64,000 bases of DNA, taken from assembly GCF_003001815.1 (NCBI RefSeq), contig NZ_PVMZ01000025.1:1-64000 (forward strand), given 5' to 3'. This document shows, piece by piece, positions 1 through 9,175 of the stretch (positions are counted from its first letter, which is position 1; each line of letters opens with the position of its first letter). The notes under the pieces are model-generated. The model saw only the letters and a program-made list of their open reading frames with translations, made no database searches and was not told the origin of the DNA. The position numbers and the translations under genes are program-made. This DNA is from Actinoplanes italicus. Its GTDB lineage: Bacteria; Actinomycetota; Actinomycetes; Mycobacteriales; Micromonosporaceae.

Positions 1-852
1 CAGTCGGTGTTCCTGACGGAGTACGCGAAGGTCGGCGGCACCAACGCGGTCGTTCAGCTGCCCGGCAGTGTGACCGAGCTGACCGACGGCGGCACGAAGC
101 AGACCACCACGCACCCGACGCCCGTCGGCGAGTTCTTCGCGAACAAGCGGGCGCACCTCGAGGAGATGCGGGAGCGCAAGCGCCCCATCATCGAGGCCGA
201 GAAGGCGTCCTGGCGGCACCCCGAGATCGACGTGCTCGGCGAGCTGAAGAAGCGCATCGAGCCGCTGCTCGAGGAGTCCATCTACATGGCGCAGGGTGTA
301 GGCGGCCCGGTCCGCTTCGACCTGACCGACTCGTTCGGCCCCGACGGCGAGGTGGTCGAGCAGATCGTCGTCGACTTCCCGGCCAAACAGGTCCGCCCCT
401 ACGCCGACGAGAAGGTCCGCTACCGTTTCAAAACCGGCCGGGCGATCATCGAGCACCTGATCCACATCGACGAGGGCGACTGGGTCAACAGCCTGTTCCT
501 GAGCTGCCGCTTCTCGGCCGCGCGCATCGGCCAGTACAACGAGTACATCTACGCTTTCTTCAAGTGCCTGGGCCGGGAACGCTTGCAGTACGCCGAGGGC
601 TGGTACGACGAACACGAGAAGGCCGTGGAGGCCGAGGACACCCAGATGGGCGACTGGACCCTCCAGCGGCGCTGCCCCCACCTGAAGGCCGACCTGTCCC
701 GTTTCGGCATCCTGGACGGCAACGTGCTGACCTGCCAGCTGCACGGCTGGAAGTTCGACCTGCCTTCCGGCCGATGCCTCACCAGCGCCGGCCACAAGAT
801 CCGAGCCACCAAGAGCGACAGCGAATCCACCGGCCCCTCGCGACCGCACTGA
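1..852 (+). CDS. Rieske 2Fe-2S domain protein, C-terminal part (5' truncated by window edge)
   Basis: The reading frame is open from the first base, so the start lies outside the window; the GTG at 7 is internal. Near the C-terminus a CPHL motif and a downstream CQLHGW motif form the CxH...CxxH pair that binds a Rieske [2Fe-2S] cluster. The preceding 210 or so residues are rich in charged residues and resemble the region that follows a metallo-beta-lactamase fold in MBL-Rieske hydrolases. This suggests a redox-linked metallohydrolase, but no MBL motif is inside the window. The tail after the Rieske motif is short and hydrophilic. No signal peptide or membrane segment is visible in the part seen. 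Confidence 0.8.
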   Translation, partial: QSVFLTEYAKVGGTNAVVQLPGSVTELTDGGTKQTTTHPTPVGEFFANKRAHLEEMRERKRPIIEAEKASWRHPEIDVLGELKKRIEPLLEESIYMAQGVGGPVRFDLTDSFGPDGEVVEQIVVDFPAKQVRPYADEKVRYRFKTGRAIIEHLIHIDEGDWVNSLFLSCRFSAARIGQYNEYIYAFFKCLGRERLQYAEGWYDEHEKAVEAEDTQMGDWTLQRRCPHLKADLSRFGILDGNVLTCQLHGWKFDLPSGRCLTSAGHKIRATKSDSESTGPSRPH

Positions 853-952
853 TATTCATCGGGCCCTTCGGCCGCTCGGTGGATGGCAGTCCGCCACTGG
901 GGTTTCCGGTGCATGGGGTACGAGCACGCGGCCGCGGTCATCAGCTTCGGGC

Positions 953-1210
953 ATGTCGCTTGAGCCGGACCGAGACGTCGCCGACCTGTACCGGTCGGCG
1001 CTGAACGAGCTGTACGAAACCTCGGTCGACGATCGGGCGCTCGACCCGCTGACCGAGGTCGATCTCACGTACCGGCTGATCCGTGGCCTCCGGGCGGACT
1101 CGAGGATCGGCGAGGCGTACACGTTGGCCATCGAGCGGGACGAGAACTTCTACTCGGCCTCCGGCGCGGAGACCCGGACGTCCAGCCTTTTGCCGGAACC
1201 CGCGAATTGA
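953..1210 (+). CDS. small hypothetical protein (85 aa)
   Basis: This is an 85-aa acidic, helix-rich frame with ordinary high-GC codon use. It lies in the gap between the Rieske gene and the secreted beta-helix gene. There is no convincing ribosome binding site before the ATG, and I recognise no domain. It is kept because composition and third-position GC look coding and nothing better fills the interval. It could equally be a chance frame. Confidence 0.35.
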   Translation: MSLEPDRDVADLYRSALNELYETSVDDRALDPLTEVDLTYRLIRGLRADSRIGEAYTLAIERDENFYSASGAETRTSSLLPEPAN

Positions 1211-1300
1211 GCTTTCCACCGACCATCGGAAATTGTTACGGCGCAGGTAACACCCCTGCTACCTGCGTGAACGACGAAATTAAGGCATCGACGAACGTAA

Positions 1301-1329
1301 TTGACCTAATAAAAAGTTAACGCTAACTT
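1301..1329 (+). promoter_or_regulatory. sigma70-type promoter overlapped by LacI-like half-palindrome
   Basis: TTGACC at 1301-1306 and TAACTT at 1324-1329 are spaced by 17 bp, a plausible -35/-10 pair. The imperfect palindrome GTTAACGCTAAC (1316-1327, central CG) overlaps the -10 box, the usual place for a repressor site. A near-identical GTTAACGCTCAC precedes the secreted glycosidase at 56.9 kb. This suggests that a LacI-family repressor links the two genes. Confidence 0.5.
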
Positions 1330-1367
1330 GACGGCTACGTCACCAAAGACCGTCTGGGGAGCCGTAT

Positions 1368-4037
1368 ATGAAAGCCGTCTCGGTCGTCGGCAGGTCGCTG
1401 CTTGCGGTGGCCATGGTCATCGGGGTCACCTTGACGGGCGTAACGCCCGCAGCGGCGGCAGCCCCAGCGACCTTCTACGTCGCTCCGGACGGCGACGACG
1501 GCAACCCGGGGTCGATCACCGCACCGTTCCGCACCTTGCAGCACGCGCGCGATGTCGTCCGCGCGACCAAGGGCACGATGACCGGCGATATCAACGTCTA
1601 TCTGCGTGGCGGCGACTACCCCGTCACCAGCACGATCGACTTCGGTGCCGAGGACTCCGGCACCGGCGGCTTCCGCGTGGTTTACGCCGCCTATCCGGGC
1701 GAGAAGCCGGTGCTCACCGGCGGTGTGCGGGTCGGCGGCTGGACGCAGCACAGCGGGAACATCTGGAAGGCACCGCTGGACCGCTCGACCAAACTGCGCG
1801 CGCTCTACGTCAACGACAAGCGAGCCCTCATGGCCTCGAAGACCATCAACTCGCAGGGCTGCCAGGGCACATACACGATCACCGCGGGACAGGCGGCGTG
1901 GGCGTGGGAGTCCGGGTCACAGTGCGCCGGAGCCCGCTACAGCACCGCCGATTTCCCGGCGATCGCGGCCAACCAGGACGACCTCGAGATCGAGACGGCG
2001 ACCACCTGGACGACCGCCATCGTGGGCGTGCGTCAGGTGACCACCGAGGGCGGCTCCCGCGTGGCGACATTCCAGCAGCCGGGCGCCGCGATCGCGCAGG
2101 GCGCGTTCAACGGCAACGCGCAGCCGGGCGGCACGCACAAGGTGATGAACGCCTACGAGTTCCTGGACACGCCGGGTGAGTTCTACTTCGATCGCACGAG
2201 CCGGACGGTCTTCTACTACAAGGCCGCCGCCGACAACCTGGCCACGGCGACGGTCTTCGCGCCCGGCGGCGTGTCCACCGTGCTGCGGATCGCGGGTACC
2301 ACGACGAGCAACCACGCACGCAATCTGACCTTCTCCGGCCTGACCGTGCAGCACTCGGACTGGAACCTGGTCAACGTCGCCGGCTCGGTGTTCAAGCAGG
2401 CGCAGCAGGGCAATCTCAGCGCCATCGCCTATGCGAAGCAGAACTTCCACGCCTACCACTACCGCAACGTCGACCTCACGCCCGGCATCGTCGAGCTGCG
2501 CAACGCCGACGGGATCCTGTTGGAGCGCAACCAGATCCAGCACACCGGCGCGGACGGCATCAGCATGGCCAACGACGTGCAGAACACCAGGTTGACCGGC
2601 AACCGCACCAACGACATCGCAGGATCAGCGATCTCGGTCGGGCATCCCCAGCACGTCTACATCGGCGATGCCACCTCCGGTAACCGGGAGAAGTATCCGG
2701 TCCAGGTCGAGGGACTCACCAAGAACATCGAGATCAAGAACAACTATTTGTACGACAGCGCGGTGCTGTTCAACGGGCACAGCCCGATCTCGGCGTACTT
2801 CGCTGACACGCTGACGGTGCAGCACAACCTGATCCGCAAGGCGCCGTGGTCGGGCATCACCCTCGGCTGGGGCTGGTGGAACTTCGACGGCTCGTCCGGC
2901 TCGATCGCGCCCGGCCGGCCCACCACGACGGCACGGAACAACACGATCAGCAACAACCGGATCGTCGACACGGTGCAGCGCCTCTCCGACACCGGGCCCA
3001 TCTACACCCTCGGCAGCCAGCCGGGCACCACGGTCACCGGCAACTACCTGCTGGGCGTTCCCTCCGGCCACAAGTACGGCCTGCATCCGGACGAGGGATC
3101 GGCCTACATCAACTTCCGTGACAACGTGCTCAGCATCGACAAGAACGTCACCTGGATGATCAATTCCGACGACTTCGGGCGCAAGCACGACCTGAGCCTC
3201 ACGCAGACGTACGGGCCGATCAACAAGGTCTCCAACAAGAACCTGCCGAACAGCACGGTGCAGGACATCCTCGTGTCCGCGGACTACGTGTGGCCGGCGG
3301 CCGCCTACGGCATCGCGGTGAACTCGGGGCTGGAGGACGCGTACCGCGACATCGTCCCGCCCGGCGAGCTGTCCCTGCCGGATCACGTGCTGCCCGCGAG
3401 CACCTACGCCACTGGCGGGTCGTCGCTGCGGATCCGCAGCACCGGCGACGCGACCAGGCGGATCTGGCTGGCGCCCGCCGGGACGACGACGTTCGCCGCC
3501 GGGCCGACCATGACCACCGCGGACGGTGCCGCCACCGCGATCGCGGTCCCGTCGTCGGCCGGCGAGTACCGGCTGTTCGTCGTCGACGCCCAGGGCAACC
3601 GGTCCGCCGCGTCCACGTTCCTCGTCCGGTCGCAGGGCGGCGGGAGCCAGCAGAGCGGGCGGATCGTCGGCGCGCAGTCCGGCCGCTGCGTCGACGTGCC
3701 CTCCGGCACGACCACCAACGGCACGCAGACGCAGCTCTGGGACTGCGACGGCACAGCGAAGCAGCGCTGGACCCAGACCTCCGGCCGGCAGCTGACGGCG
3801 CTGGGCAAATGCCTGGACGCCTCCGGCAACGGCACCACCAACGGCACCGCGGTCATCATCTGGGACTGCCACGGCGGGATCAATCAGCAGTGGACCGTCG
3901 ACGCCGGCGGGTCCATCACCAGCGCCTCAGGCGGATTGTGCCTGGACGCGAACGGCGCGGGTACCGCCAACGGCACCAAGCTCATCCTCTGGACGTGCAA
4001 CGGCGGCGCGAACCAGCGCTGGACCGTAAGCAGCTGA
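1368..4037 (+). CDS. secreted right-handed parallel beta-helix carbohydrate-active enzyme with ricin-type lectin domain
   Basis: This is an 889-aa exported protein. Residues 1-31 are a classical signal peptide ending in an Ala-rich cleavage region. The mature protein opens with FYVAPDGDDGNPG and a PFRTLQHARDVVRA-like stretch, the hallmark N-terminus of parallel beta-helix glycosidases such as the GH141/GH120-like groups. Beta-helix coils run to about residue 640. A linker follows, then a ricin B-type lectin domain (about 755-889) with three QxW repeats (QRWTQ, QQWTV, QRWTV) and paired cysteines. It is probably a plant cell-wall polysaccharide hydrolase; exact substrate and GH family are not certain. 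A promoter and operator-like palindrome lie just upstream, and a strong hairpin follows the stop. Confidence 0.85.
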   Translation: MKAVSVVGRSLLAVAMVIGVTLTGVTPAAAAAPATFYVAPDGDDGNPGSITAPFRTLQHARDVVRATKGTMTGDINVYLRGGDYPVTSTIDFGAEDSGTGGFRVVYAAYPGEKPVLTGGVRVGGWTQHSGNIWKAPLDRSTKLRALYVNDKRALMASKTINSQGCQGTYTITAGQAAWAWESGSQCAGARYSTADFPAIAANQDDLEIETATTWTTAIVGVRQVTTEGGSRVATFQQPGAAIAQGAFNGNAQPGGTHKVMNAYEFLDTPGEFYFDRTSRTVFYYKAAADNLATATVFAPGGVSTVLRIAGTTTSNHARNLTFSGLTVQHSDWNLVNVAGSVFKQAQQGNLSAIAYAKQNFHAYHYRNVDLTPGIVELRNADGILLERNQIQHTGADGISMANDVQNTRLTGNRTNDIAGSAISVGHPQHVYIGDATSGNREKYPVQVEGLTKNIEIKNNYLYDSAVLFNGHSPISAYFADTLTVQHNLIRKAPWSGITLGWGWWNFDGSSGSIAPGRPTTTARNNTISNNRIVDTVQRLSDTGPIYTLGSQPGTTVTGNYLLGVPSGHKYGLHPDEGSAYINFRDNVLSIDKNVTWMINSDDFGRKHDLSLTQTYGPINKVSNKNLPNSTVQDILVSADYVWPAAAYGIAVNSGLEDAYRDIVPPGELSLPDHVLPASTYATGGSSLRIRSTGDATRRIWLAPAGTTTFAAGPTMTTADGAATAIAVPSSAGEYRLFVVDAQGNRSAASTFLVRSQGGGSQQSGRIVGAQSGRCVDVPSGTTTNGTQTQLWDCDGTAKQRWTQTSGRQLTALGKCLDASGNGTTNGTAVIIWDCHGGINQQWTVDAGGSITSASGGLCLDANGAGTANGTKLILWTCNGGANQRWTVSS

Positions 4038-4080
4038 CAGCAAGCAGACCGCTGAACAACGATCGCCTCGGCCGATTGTT

Positions 4081-4113
4081 CCCCGGCCGGTACCGTCGCC
4101 GTGCCGGCCGGGG
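4081..4113 (+). terminator. hairpin terminator after beta-helix enzyme
   Basis: CCCCGGCCGGTAC and GTGCCGGCCGGGG form a 13-bp stem (one G-U type mismatch) around a 7-nt loop. It lies 44 bp past the stop codon of the secreted enzyme, and the next gene is convergent. There is no U-tract, as is common in actinomycetes, so it may serve both strands. Confidence 0.6.
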
Positions 4114-4227
4114 CGTCGGCTGCCGTGTCCACCGTGGCCGACGCCGCCCTCCAGGTCGCCGGCATCCGATCACCACGCGGCCGCCCGCGGCAGCCGATCG
4201 CTCGATGCGACAGCGCCTCCCGAGGTT

Positions 4228-5130
4228 TCAGAAGATCGCGAGCGGGTTCACCGGCAGGCCTGTCGTGCCGGTGAACCGCGGCACCGCGACGATGAACTGG
4301 AAGGTCCACCGGCTGAGACGTGCGCACGTGTCGGCGAGCTCGGCCGGGTCGCAACCGTCGAGCAGCGGGATGGCGAGCTGGCCGAGTCCGAACCGGTGCA
4401 GCGCGCCCGGGATCTCGTCCGGCAACGGCGGATGGGCGTCACCGATGTCACCGGCGTAGACGGCGATCCCGTGCTCGTGCATCCAGCGGACCGCGTCGAC
4501 CGTCATGCCGGGCAATGCTCCACCACCGGCCCGTTCCTCGGCCAGGTGCCAGCCACCGCGGACGACCAGCGCGTCACCCGGCAGCACCTCGACGCCAGCG
4601 CGAGCCGCCGCCTCGTCCAGCAGGGCCCCGGTCACGGCGGTGGCCGGGGCGAGCCGCCCGCCGGGGGCCAGGTCGAGCAGCACACCGCGGGTGACGATCC
4701 CATCGGCGTACGCGGAGGCCGCGCCGTGCCGTACACCCAGCGGCCCGGAACTGTCCGCCTGGGCCACGCCCGGGTACGTCCTGCCGCCCTCGACCCAGTG
4801 ACTCATCGCGTCCAGGTGGGTGACCTCGGGATGGTGCGAATTGACCAGCAGGATCTCGCCCATCGCCGGGCTGCCGGCTCCGGTGTGCAGCATGATGGTC
4901 TGCACTCCGGTCGAGGCGGTCGTCGGCGCGAACGGACCGGCGGTCAGCGGCGTCGATCGGGTGACCCGCGCCAGCGACACGGACTCGCCGGTGCGCGCCT
5001 CGGCCGCGCCCCGTGCCCGCGCCTCGCCGGTGATGAGGTTGACGGCGCCTCTCTCGTCGGTTTCGCCCCAGCGCCCCCAGTTGCTCGGAATGCCGTACGC
5101 CAGGTCGTTGTCGGTCATCTGATCTCTCAT
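4228..5130 (-). CDS. cyclase-family metal-dependent hydrolase (kynurenine formamidase-like)
   Basis: This 300-aa cytoplasmic protein of the putative cyclase family (PF04199) has no signal peptide. The metal-site motif is seen as THLDAMSHW near residue 110, matching the family's H-x-D-x(3)-H pattern. The N-terminal WGRWGETDERGAVNLIT segment is typical of the longer actinobacterial members. These enzymes hydrolyse amides or esters such as N-formylkynurenine or act on polyketide-like substrates, so the substrate here is open. An in-frame ATG a few codons downstream (MTDNDLAYG) is an alternative start. The gene is divergent from the ATPase regulator, with about 100 bp between the start codons. 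Confidence 0.8.
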   Translation of the reverse strand: MRDQMTDNDLAYGIPSNWGRWGETDERGAVNLITGEARARGAAEARTGESVSLARVTRSTPLTAGPFAPTTASTGVQTIMLHTGAGSPAMGEILLVNSHHPEVTHLDAMSHWVEGGRTYPGVAQADSSGPLGVRHGAASAYADGIVTRGVLLDLAPGGRLAPATAVTGALLDEAAARAGVEVLPGDALVVRGGWHLAEERAGGGALPGMTVDAVRWMHEHGIAVYAGDIGDAHPPLPDEIPGALHRFGLGQLAIPLLDGCDPAELADTCARLSRWTFQFIVAVPRFTGTTGLPVNPLAIF

Positions 5131-5229
5131 TCCCTAGACGGAGCCAAGATCATCACAGGGGACCGGCACCCGGCCACAGCCCAAACGGTGCCCATCGGGT
5201 GCCCGAACCGGATCGGCTATGGTCGCGGC

Positions 5230-7197
5230 GTGGCGTCGCTCGGAGAGAAACTGCACCGGCTGCGCCAGCAGTCGTTCGTCGGCCGCGAGGACGAGGTCGC
5301 CCTGTTCCGGGCCACTCTGGCGACGTCCGGGATGCTGTTCGTGCACGGCCCCGGCGGCATCGGCAAAAGCACCCTGCTGGATGCGTTCGCGCAGGTTGCC
5401 GTCGGCATGGGCCGCACTCCGACCCGGGTCGACGCCCGGCACCTGAGCCTGGGGCCGGATCCGCTGCCGGTCCCGGCCGATGAGGCGCGGCCGGTGCTGC
5501 TGATCGACACCTACGAGCGGCTGGAGTCGATCGACGACTGGGTCCGTGAGCGGTATCTGCCGTCACTTCCCGGCGACAGCGTCGTCGTGATCGCCGGGCG
5601 GCACGCCCCGGGACCGCGATGGCGGGCCGACCCGGCGTGGCGCGGGCTGATGCGTGTCGTCCCGCTCGGCAACCTGCCGCACGCCGCGGGGCAGGCCCAT
5701 CTCGCCGTTCAGCGGGTGCCGGAGAGCATGCACGAGCAACTGCTTGCGATCAGCCGAGGCCACCCGCTCACCCTGTCCATGCTCGTCGACGCGGTGCATC
5801 GCGGGGCATCGCCGCGCGCGCTGAGCGACCTGCCGGATGTCGTCGGAGCGCTGCTCACACAACTCGTCGACGAAGTACCGACCGTACGCCACCGTGCTGC
5901 CCTGGAGGTCTGCGCGCACGTGCCGGTGACCACCGAGGATCTGCTGACCACACTGCTCGGCGCGGACGCCGGTGACATGTTCGCGTGGCTGCGCACGTTG
6001 CCGTTCGTCGTCGAGAGCACCCACGGCCTGTATCCGCACGACGTGGTCCGCGACGCGATCGACACCGATCTGCGGTGGCGCGCCCCCGACCGGTACGCCG
6101 ACCTGTACCGCCGCAAGCTCGCCGCGTTCCTCGACCAGGTCCTTGCCGTCCCCGGCGAGCGGGAGCGGATCCAGCTGCTGGTGGCCACCATCCTGATCAA
6201 CCGCACCCGGTCCGGCATCCCGATGCTGAGTGCCCTACCGCCCACGCAGGCGTACGTCGACCGCCTGCGAGACAACGACCGGACGGCGATCGTCGCCATG
6301 ACCGCGGCGTCACAGGACGAGCGGCAGTCCGGGCTGGTGACGCACTGGATGCGGCGGCAGCCCGAAGCCTTCCGGGTCTTCCGGCTCTCCGGCGAACTCT
6401 GCGGCTACACCGCCTGCCTCGACCTGACCGCAGCTGACATCGGCGTCGACCCGGTCGTCGACGGCATGTGGGCGTACGTCTCCGAACACGGTTCGCCGCG
6501 TCCCGGTGAGCGGGTACGCGCCTGGCGGTTCTTCGTGGACCGCGAGCACGGGCAGCGACCGTCTCCGTCGATGACCCTGTCCCTGGCAGTTCAGATGCTC
6601 GACATCATCGAGCTCGGCGACGACGTGGCATGGAGCCTGGTCGGCGCGTTCGACGACCCCGCGCAGTGGCGGCAGGCCATGGAATTCCTCGACTTCGGAG
6701 CCGCACACGGCTCGCCGGGCCTCTTCGTCCACGACTGGCGGCGTACCGATCGGGCCGAGTGGTCTGAGCGCATGCACGCCCGGCAGATCGGGGCGCCGGT
6801 GCGCCGGCCTGGCCCGGACCTGGACCGGCCGGTGCTGTCCCGGGCAGAGTTCGCCGACGCCGTCCGATCCGCGCTGCGCGGCCTCCACGAGCCGACCACC
6901 CTGCGCGACAATCCGCTGCTGCACGCCCGGGTGGTGCGAAGCGGCCGGAACCAGGACGGGCGGACACCGGCCGAACGGCTGCGCGACCTCATCGGCACCG
7001 CCGTGCGGACGCTGCCGGCGGATCTGGCCGTCCTGGTGACACGCACCTTCCTGGAGCCGACCACCACGCAGGAACGGGTCGCCGAGAGTCTGCACCTGTC
7101 GTTCAACACCTATCGGCGGCACCGGGACAAGGCGGTCGCCCACATCACCAGATGGTTGTGGGACCGCGAAACCGGAGCCGGCGCCGCCCCACCGTGA
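5230..7197 (+). CDS. P-loop (STAND-type) ATPase with C-terminal helix-turn-helix, putative regulator
   Basis: The open frame extends far upstream, but the part before the GTG at 5230 lies antisense to the cyclase gene and does not look like protein. The domain begins right after this GTG, giving 655 aa. A Walker A motif, GPGGIGKS, lies near residue 41, followed by a LLIDTYE Walker B-like strand. The middle is helical, as in AAA/NB-ARC-like signal ATPases. The last 60 residues (TTTQERVAESLHLSFNTYRR) look like a sigma-70 region 4/LuxR-type helix-turn-helix. It is probably an ATP-switch transcription factor and may control the divergent cyclase gene. The ligand is unknown. Confidence 0.75.
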   Translation: MASLGEKLHRLRQQSFVGREDEVALFRATLATSGMLFVHGPGGIGKSTLLDAFAQVAVGMGRTPTRVDARHLSLGPDPLPVPADEARPVLLIDTYERLESIDDWVRERYLPSLPGDSVVVIAGRHAPGPRWRADPAWRGLMRVVPLGNLPHAAGQAHLAVQRVPESMHEQLLAISRGHPLTLSMLVDAVHRGASPRALSDLPDVVGALLTQLVDEVPTVRHRAALEVCAHVPVTTEDLLTTLLGADAGDMFAWLRTLPFVVESTHGLYPHDVVRDAIDTDLRWRAPDRYADLYRRKLAAFLDQVLAVPGERERIQLLVATILINRTRSGIPMLSALPPTQAYVDRLRDNDRTAIVAMTAASQDERQSGLVTHWMRRQPEAFRVFRLSGELCGYTACLDLTAADIGVDPVVDGMWAYVSEHGSPRPGERVRAWRFFVDREHGQRPSPSMTLSLAVQMLDIIELGDDVAWSLVGAFDDPAQWRQAMEFLDFGAAHGSPGLFVHDWRRTDRAEWSERMHARQIGAPVRRPGPDLDRPVLSRAEFADAVRSALRGLHEPTTLRDNPLLHARVVRSGRNQDGRTPAERLRDLIGTAVRTLPADLAVLVTRTFLEPTTTQERVAESLHLSFNTYRRHRDKAVAHITRWLWDRETGAGAAPP

Positions 7198-7378
7198 CCC
7201 GGTCTCCATCGAGATGGTGCGGCGTGCGTATACCGTGCCCGAAGTCGTCGCACACCCGGTGAGCTTGCAGCTAACGCAGTTTTGGCACGGTACAGCCGCC
7301 AAGAAAGCAGCCTGAGTACGCCTTTGCAAGATCCGTGCTGGGGTGCGACCACCTGGCGACCACATCGCCCGAAAACCG

Positions 7379-7416
7379 GCCCAGGGGATATGCATAAAAC
7401 TGCATATCCCCTGGGC
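7379..7416 (-). terminator. 16-bp perfect hairpin, original tRNA-Pro terminator left outside the island
   Basis: A perfect 16-bp stem (GCCCAGGGGATATGCA and its complement) surrounds the 6-nt loop TAAAAC. It sits 6 bp from the truncated tRNA-Pro copy, in the position a terminator takes after a leftward tRNA. The most economical reading is that this was the chromosomal terminator of tRNA-Pro before integration. The tRNA now ends at another hairpin at 30.67 kb. Confidence 0.65.
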
Positions 7417-7422
7417 AAATTG

Positions 7423-7465
7423 GTCGGGCTGACAGGATTTGAACCTGCGACCCCTTGCCCCCCAG
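7423..7465 (-). repeat. left attachment site: 3' half of tRNA-Pro
   Basis: These 43 bases match 30693-30735 with a single mismatch (7458 C versus 30728 A). They cover the discriminator base, the acceptor 3' strand, the T arm and the variable region of tRNA-Pro, and stop near the anticodon loop. Identity ends abruptly on the anticodon side. This is the expected scar of a tyrosine recombinase that uses a tRNA 3' end as attB. Confidence 0.9.
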
Positions 7466-7917
7466 GGGCACCTAAAGGCCCAGCGACGTGCTCAGTAACG
7501 TTTTCCCAGGTCGCCGACAACTATAACAGGCCGAGTTAAGGTGTCACCACCAGCGACCTCGCCTACGCTCCACGAAAGCCAGTCTACCTGTGGTTATGCG
7601 GGCGCAGATTCTCTGGGCTGCGATTTCTCATGGATTTAGAGTATGGCTCGAAGGTACCCTGCCGTCTGGTTCGCGCCGACGAGCGGCGTGCTAAGCAGTT
7701 GGCCGGTACACCCCTTGACTCAACTCGCTCTTCCACGGCATATCACCTCGGTTGAGGGCCTGTTTCCCCGATGGATTGGGCACCCTCCAGGCCCCTTATT
7801 AACTTTTCAATAAGAATCTTGGGATGCGCTGCCCGAGTCCAGTCACCGAAATCCGTACACGCCATATTTGGACGCGATTGCTCGCCATACGGAATCCGGC
7901 GACGCGCGTACGGCCGT
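7466..7917. other. non-coding end of island between left att and integrase
   Basis: This 450-bp stretch has no credible coding frame and includes AT-rich patches (7790-7870) unlike the surrounding DNA. A small CTTATT/AATAAG hairpin at 7795-7814 lies downstream of the integrase stop and may end its transcript. The region probably contains integrase arm-binding sites, but no repeated arm sequence could be assigned with confidence. Confidence 0.5.
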
Positions 7918-9015
7918 TCAGGCGGCGAGGAGTGGTGTCGGTGGTGCTACCAGGTCGGCGATCTCATGGGCGGCTTGCAGGCGTCGGGTGGCGTTGACGC
8001 GGGTGTAGTAGCGCATGAGGGTGGCGGCGTCGTGGCCGAGTCGTTCGGCGACCTCGTGGATGCCGTACCCGGTGTCGAGCACGTTCGACGCGATCAGATG
8101 CCTGACCTGGTGTGGTCCGAGTGGGCGGACGCCGGCGGCGACGGCGAGGTCGTTGAACCGGTCGGTGAGGTTGTCCGGCCGCATCGGCTCACGGGTCCGG
8201 CCGGTGAACAGGTACCGCGACGTCGGCCCCGCCGCCCACTCGGCGAGCTGCTCGCTGGTGACCGGGTCCAGTTTCAGCGCGCGCAGGCCGTTGTGTGATT
8301 TCGGTGGCTTCACCCGCAGTCGGCTGCCCGGATCCTCGACCACGATCTGCCGGCGCACGGTCAGCGTCCCGCGTTCCAGCTCGAGATCACCGCACCGCAG
8401 GCCGCAGAGTTCGCCGCGGCGTAGGCCGGTCACGAGCAGCAGCCGCCACATCGGGTACAACCGGTCCTCGCTGACGTACGCGGAGAAGCGGCGCGCCTCG
8501 GCGAGAGTCCACACCCGCCGCTCGCCGTCGCTTTCACGGGGCTTGCGCACGTTGAGGTTGCGGCCGGTCTGCTCGATGAACGCCTTCACCAGCACCAGGT
8601 TCAGCGTCCGCAGGGTGGTCCGGGAGCAGCCGGCAGTCTCCAGGTCCCGGTAGGCACGCTCGACCATCCGGGCGCTCAGCCGCGAGGCTCGCACACCACC
8701 CACGTGCGGGTAGATCAGGCCGAACAGCCACCGGTAGTTGTAAACGGTATTGGGCTCGAGCTCCTGCTCCCGGGCCAGCACCCAACCATCACAGATGCTC
8801 TGCACCGTGTCGCCCAGCCGCGGCTTCGGATGCCGCGCGTCCCGCTGCCGGCACAACCGGCGGTACTCGGTCAACGCCAACTTCTCCGTGGCGAACCCGG
8901 ACCGGCGGACCTGCATCCGGGCCCCGTCACGGCCCCGGCCCATCTCCAGCCGGAACCCGTACAGCCCTGTCTCCTGGTCTTGAACGATCGCATCGGTATC
9001 GGAAATGATCCGCAC
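7918..9015 (-). CDS. tyrosine site-specific recombinase (integrase)
   Basis: This 365-aa phage-type integrase carries an N-terminal arm-binding and SAM-like core-binding region (about 1-165) and a C-terminal catalytic domain. Catalytic residues are readable: Arg in TGLRRGEL (about 199), Lys in the KPPKSHNG beta-hairpin (about 238), HxxR as HQVR (about 301), His in RLGHD (about 325) and the Tyr nucleophile in LMRYYTR (about 334). It lies next to a tRNA-Pro-derived direct repeat, so it is the likely integrase of the 23-kb island. No small excisionase gene is seen beside it. Confidence 0.92.
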   Translation of the reverse strand: MRIISDTDAIVQDQETGLYGFRLEMGRGRDGARMQVRRSGFATEKLALTEYRRLCRQRDARHPKPRLGDTVQSICDGWVLAREQELEPNTVYNYRWLFGLIYPHVGGVRASRLSARMVERAYRDLETAGCSRTTLRTLNLVLVKAFIEQTGRNLNVRKPRESDGERRVWTLAEARRFSAYVSEDRLYPMWRLLLVTGLRRGELCGLRCGDLELERGTLTVRRQIVVEDPGSRLRVKPPKSHNGLRALKLDPVTSEQLAEWAAGPTSRYLFTGRTREPMRPDNLTDRFNDLAVAAGVRPLGPHQVRHLIASNVLDTGYGIHEVAERLGHDAATLMRYYTRVNATRRLQAAHEIADLVAPPTPLLAA

Positions 9016-9175
9016 CTCGGCTCTCGGTAAGGGCCCTCCAGATCAGAGAAGCCTTCACCTTTTTCAACGAGGCCTCCGCACCGAGGCGACGAGCGGACGT
9101 CGACACCACTCGATCGAGTGACACGTGATGGCTGGCTAATTCAGCCCGCGCGGCCCGTAATCCATATGCCGGAAG

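Noticed and set aside
4396..5229. Long open frame that extends the ATPase gene upstream
   Set aside because: It runs antisense to the cyclase gene, has Arg/Gly-rich shadow composition and no domain; the ATPase domain begins just after GTG 5230.
7271..7539. Short frames around the left att site
   Set aside because: They are translations of the tRNA fragment and its hairpin, a common annotation artefact.
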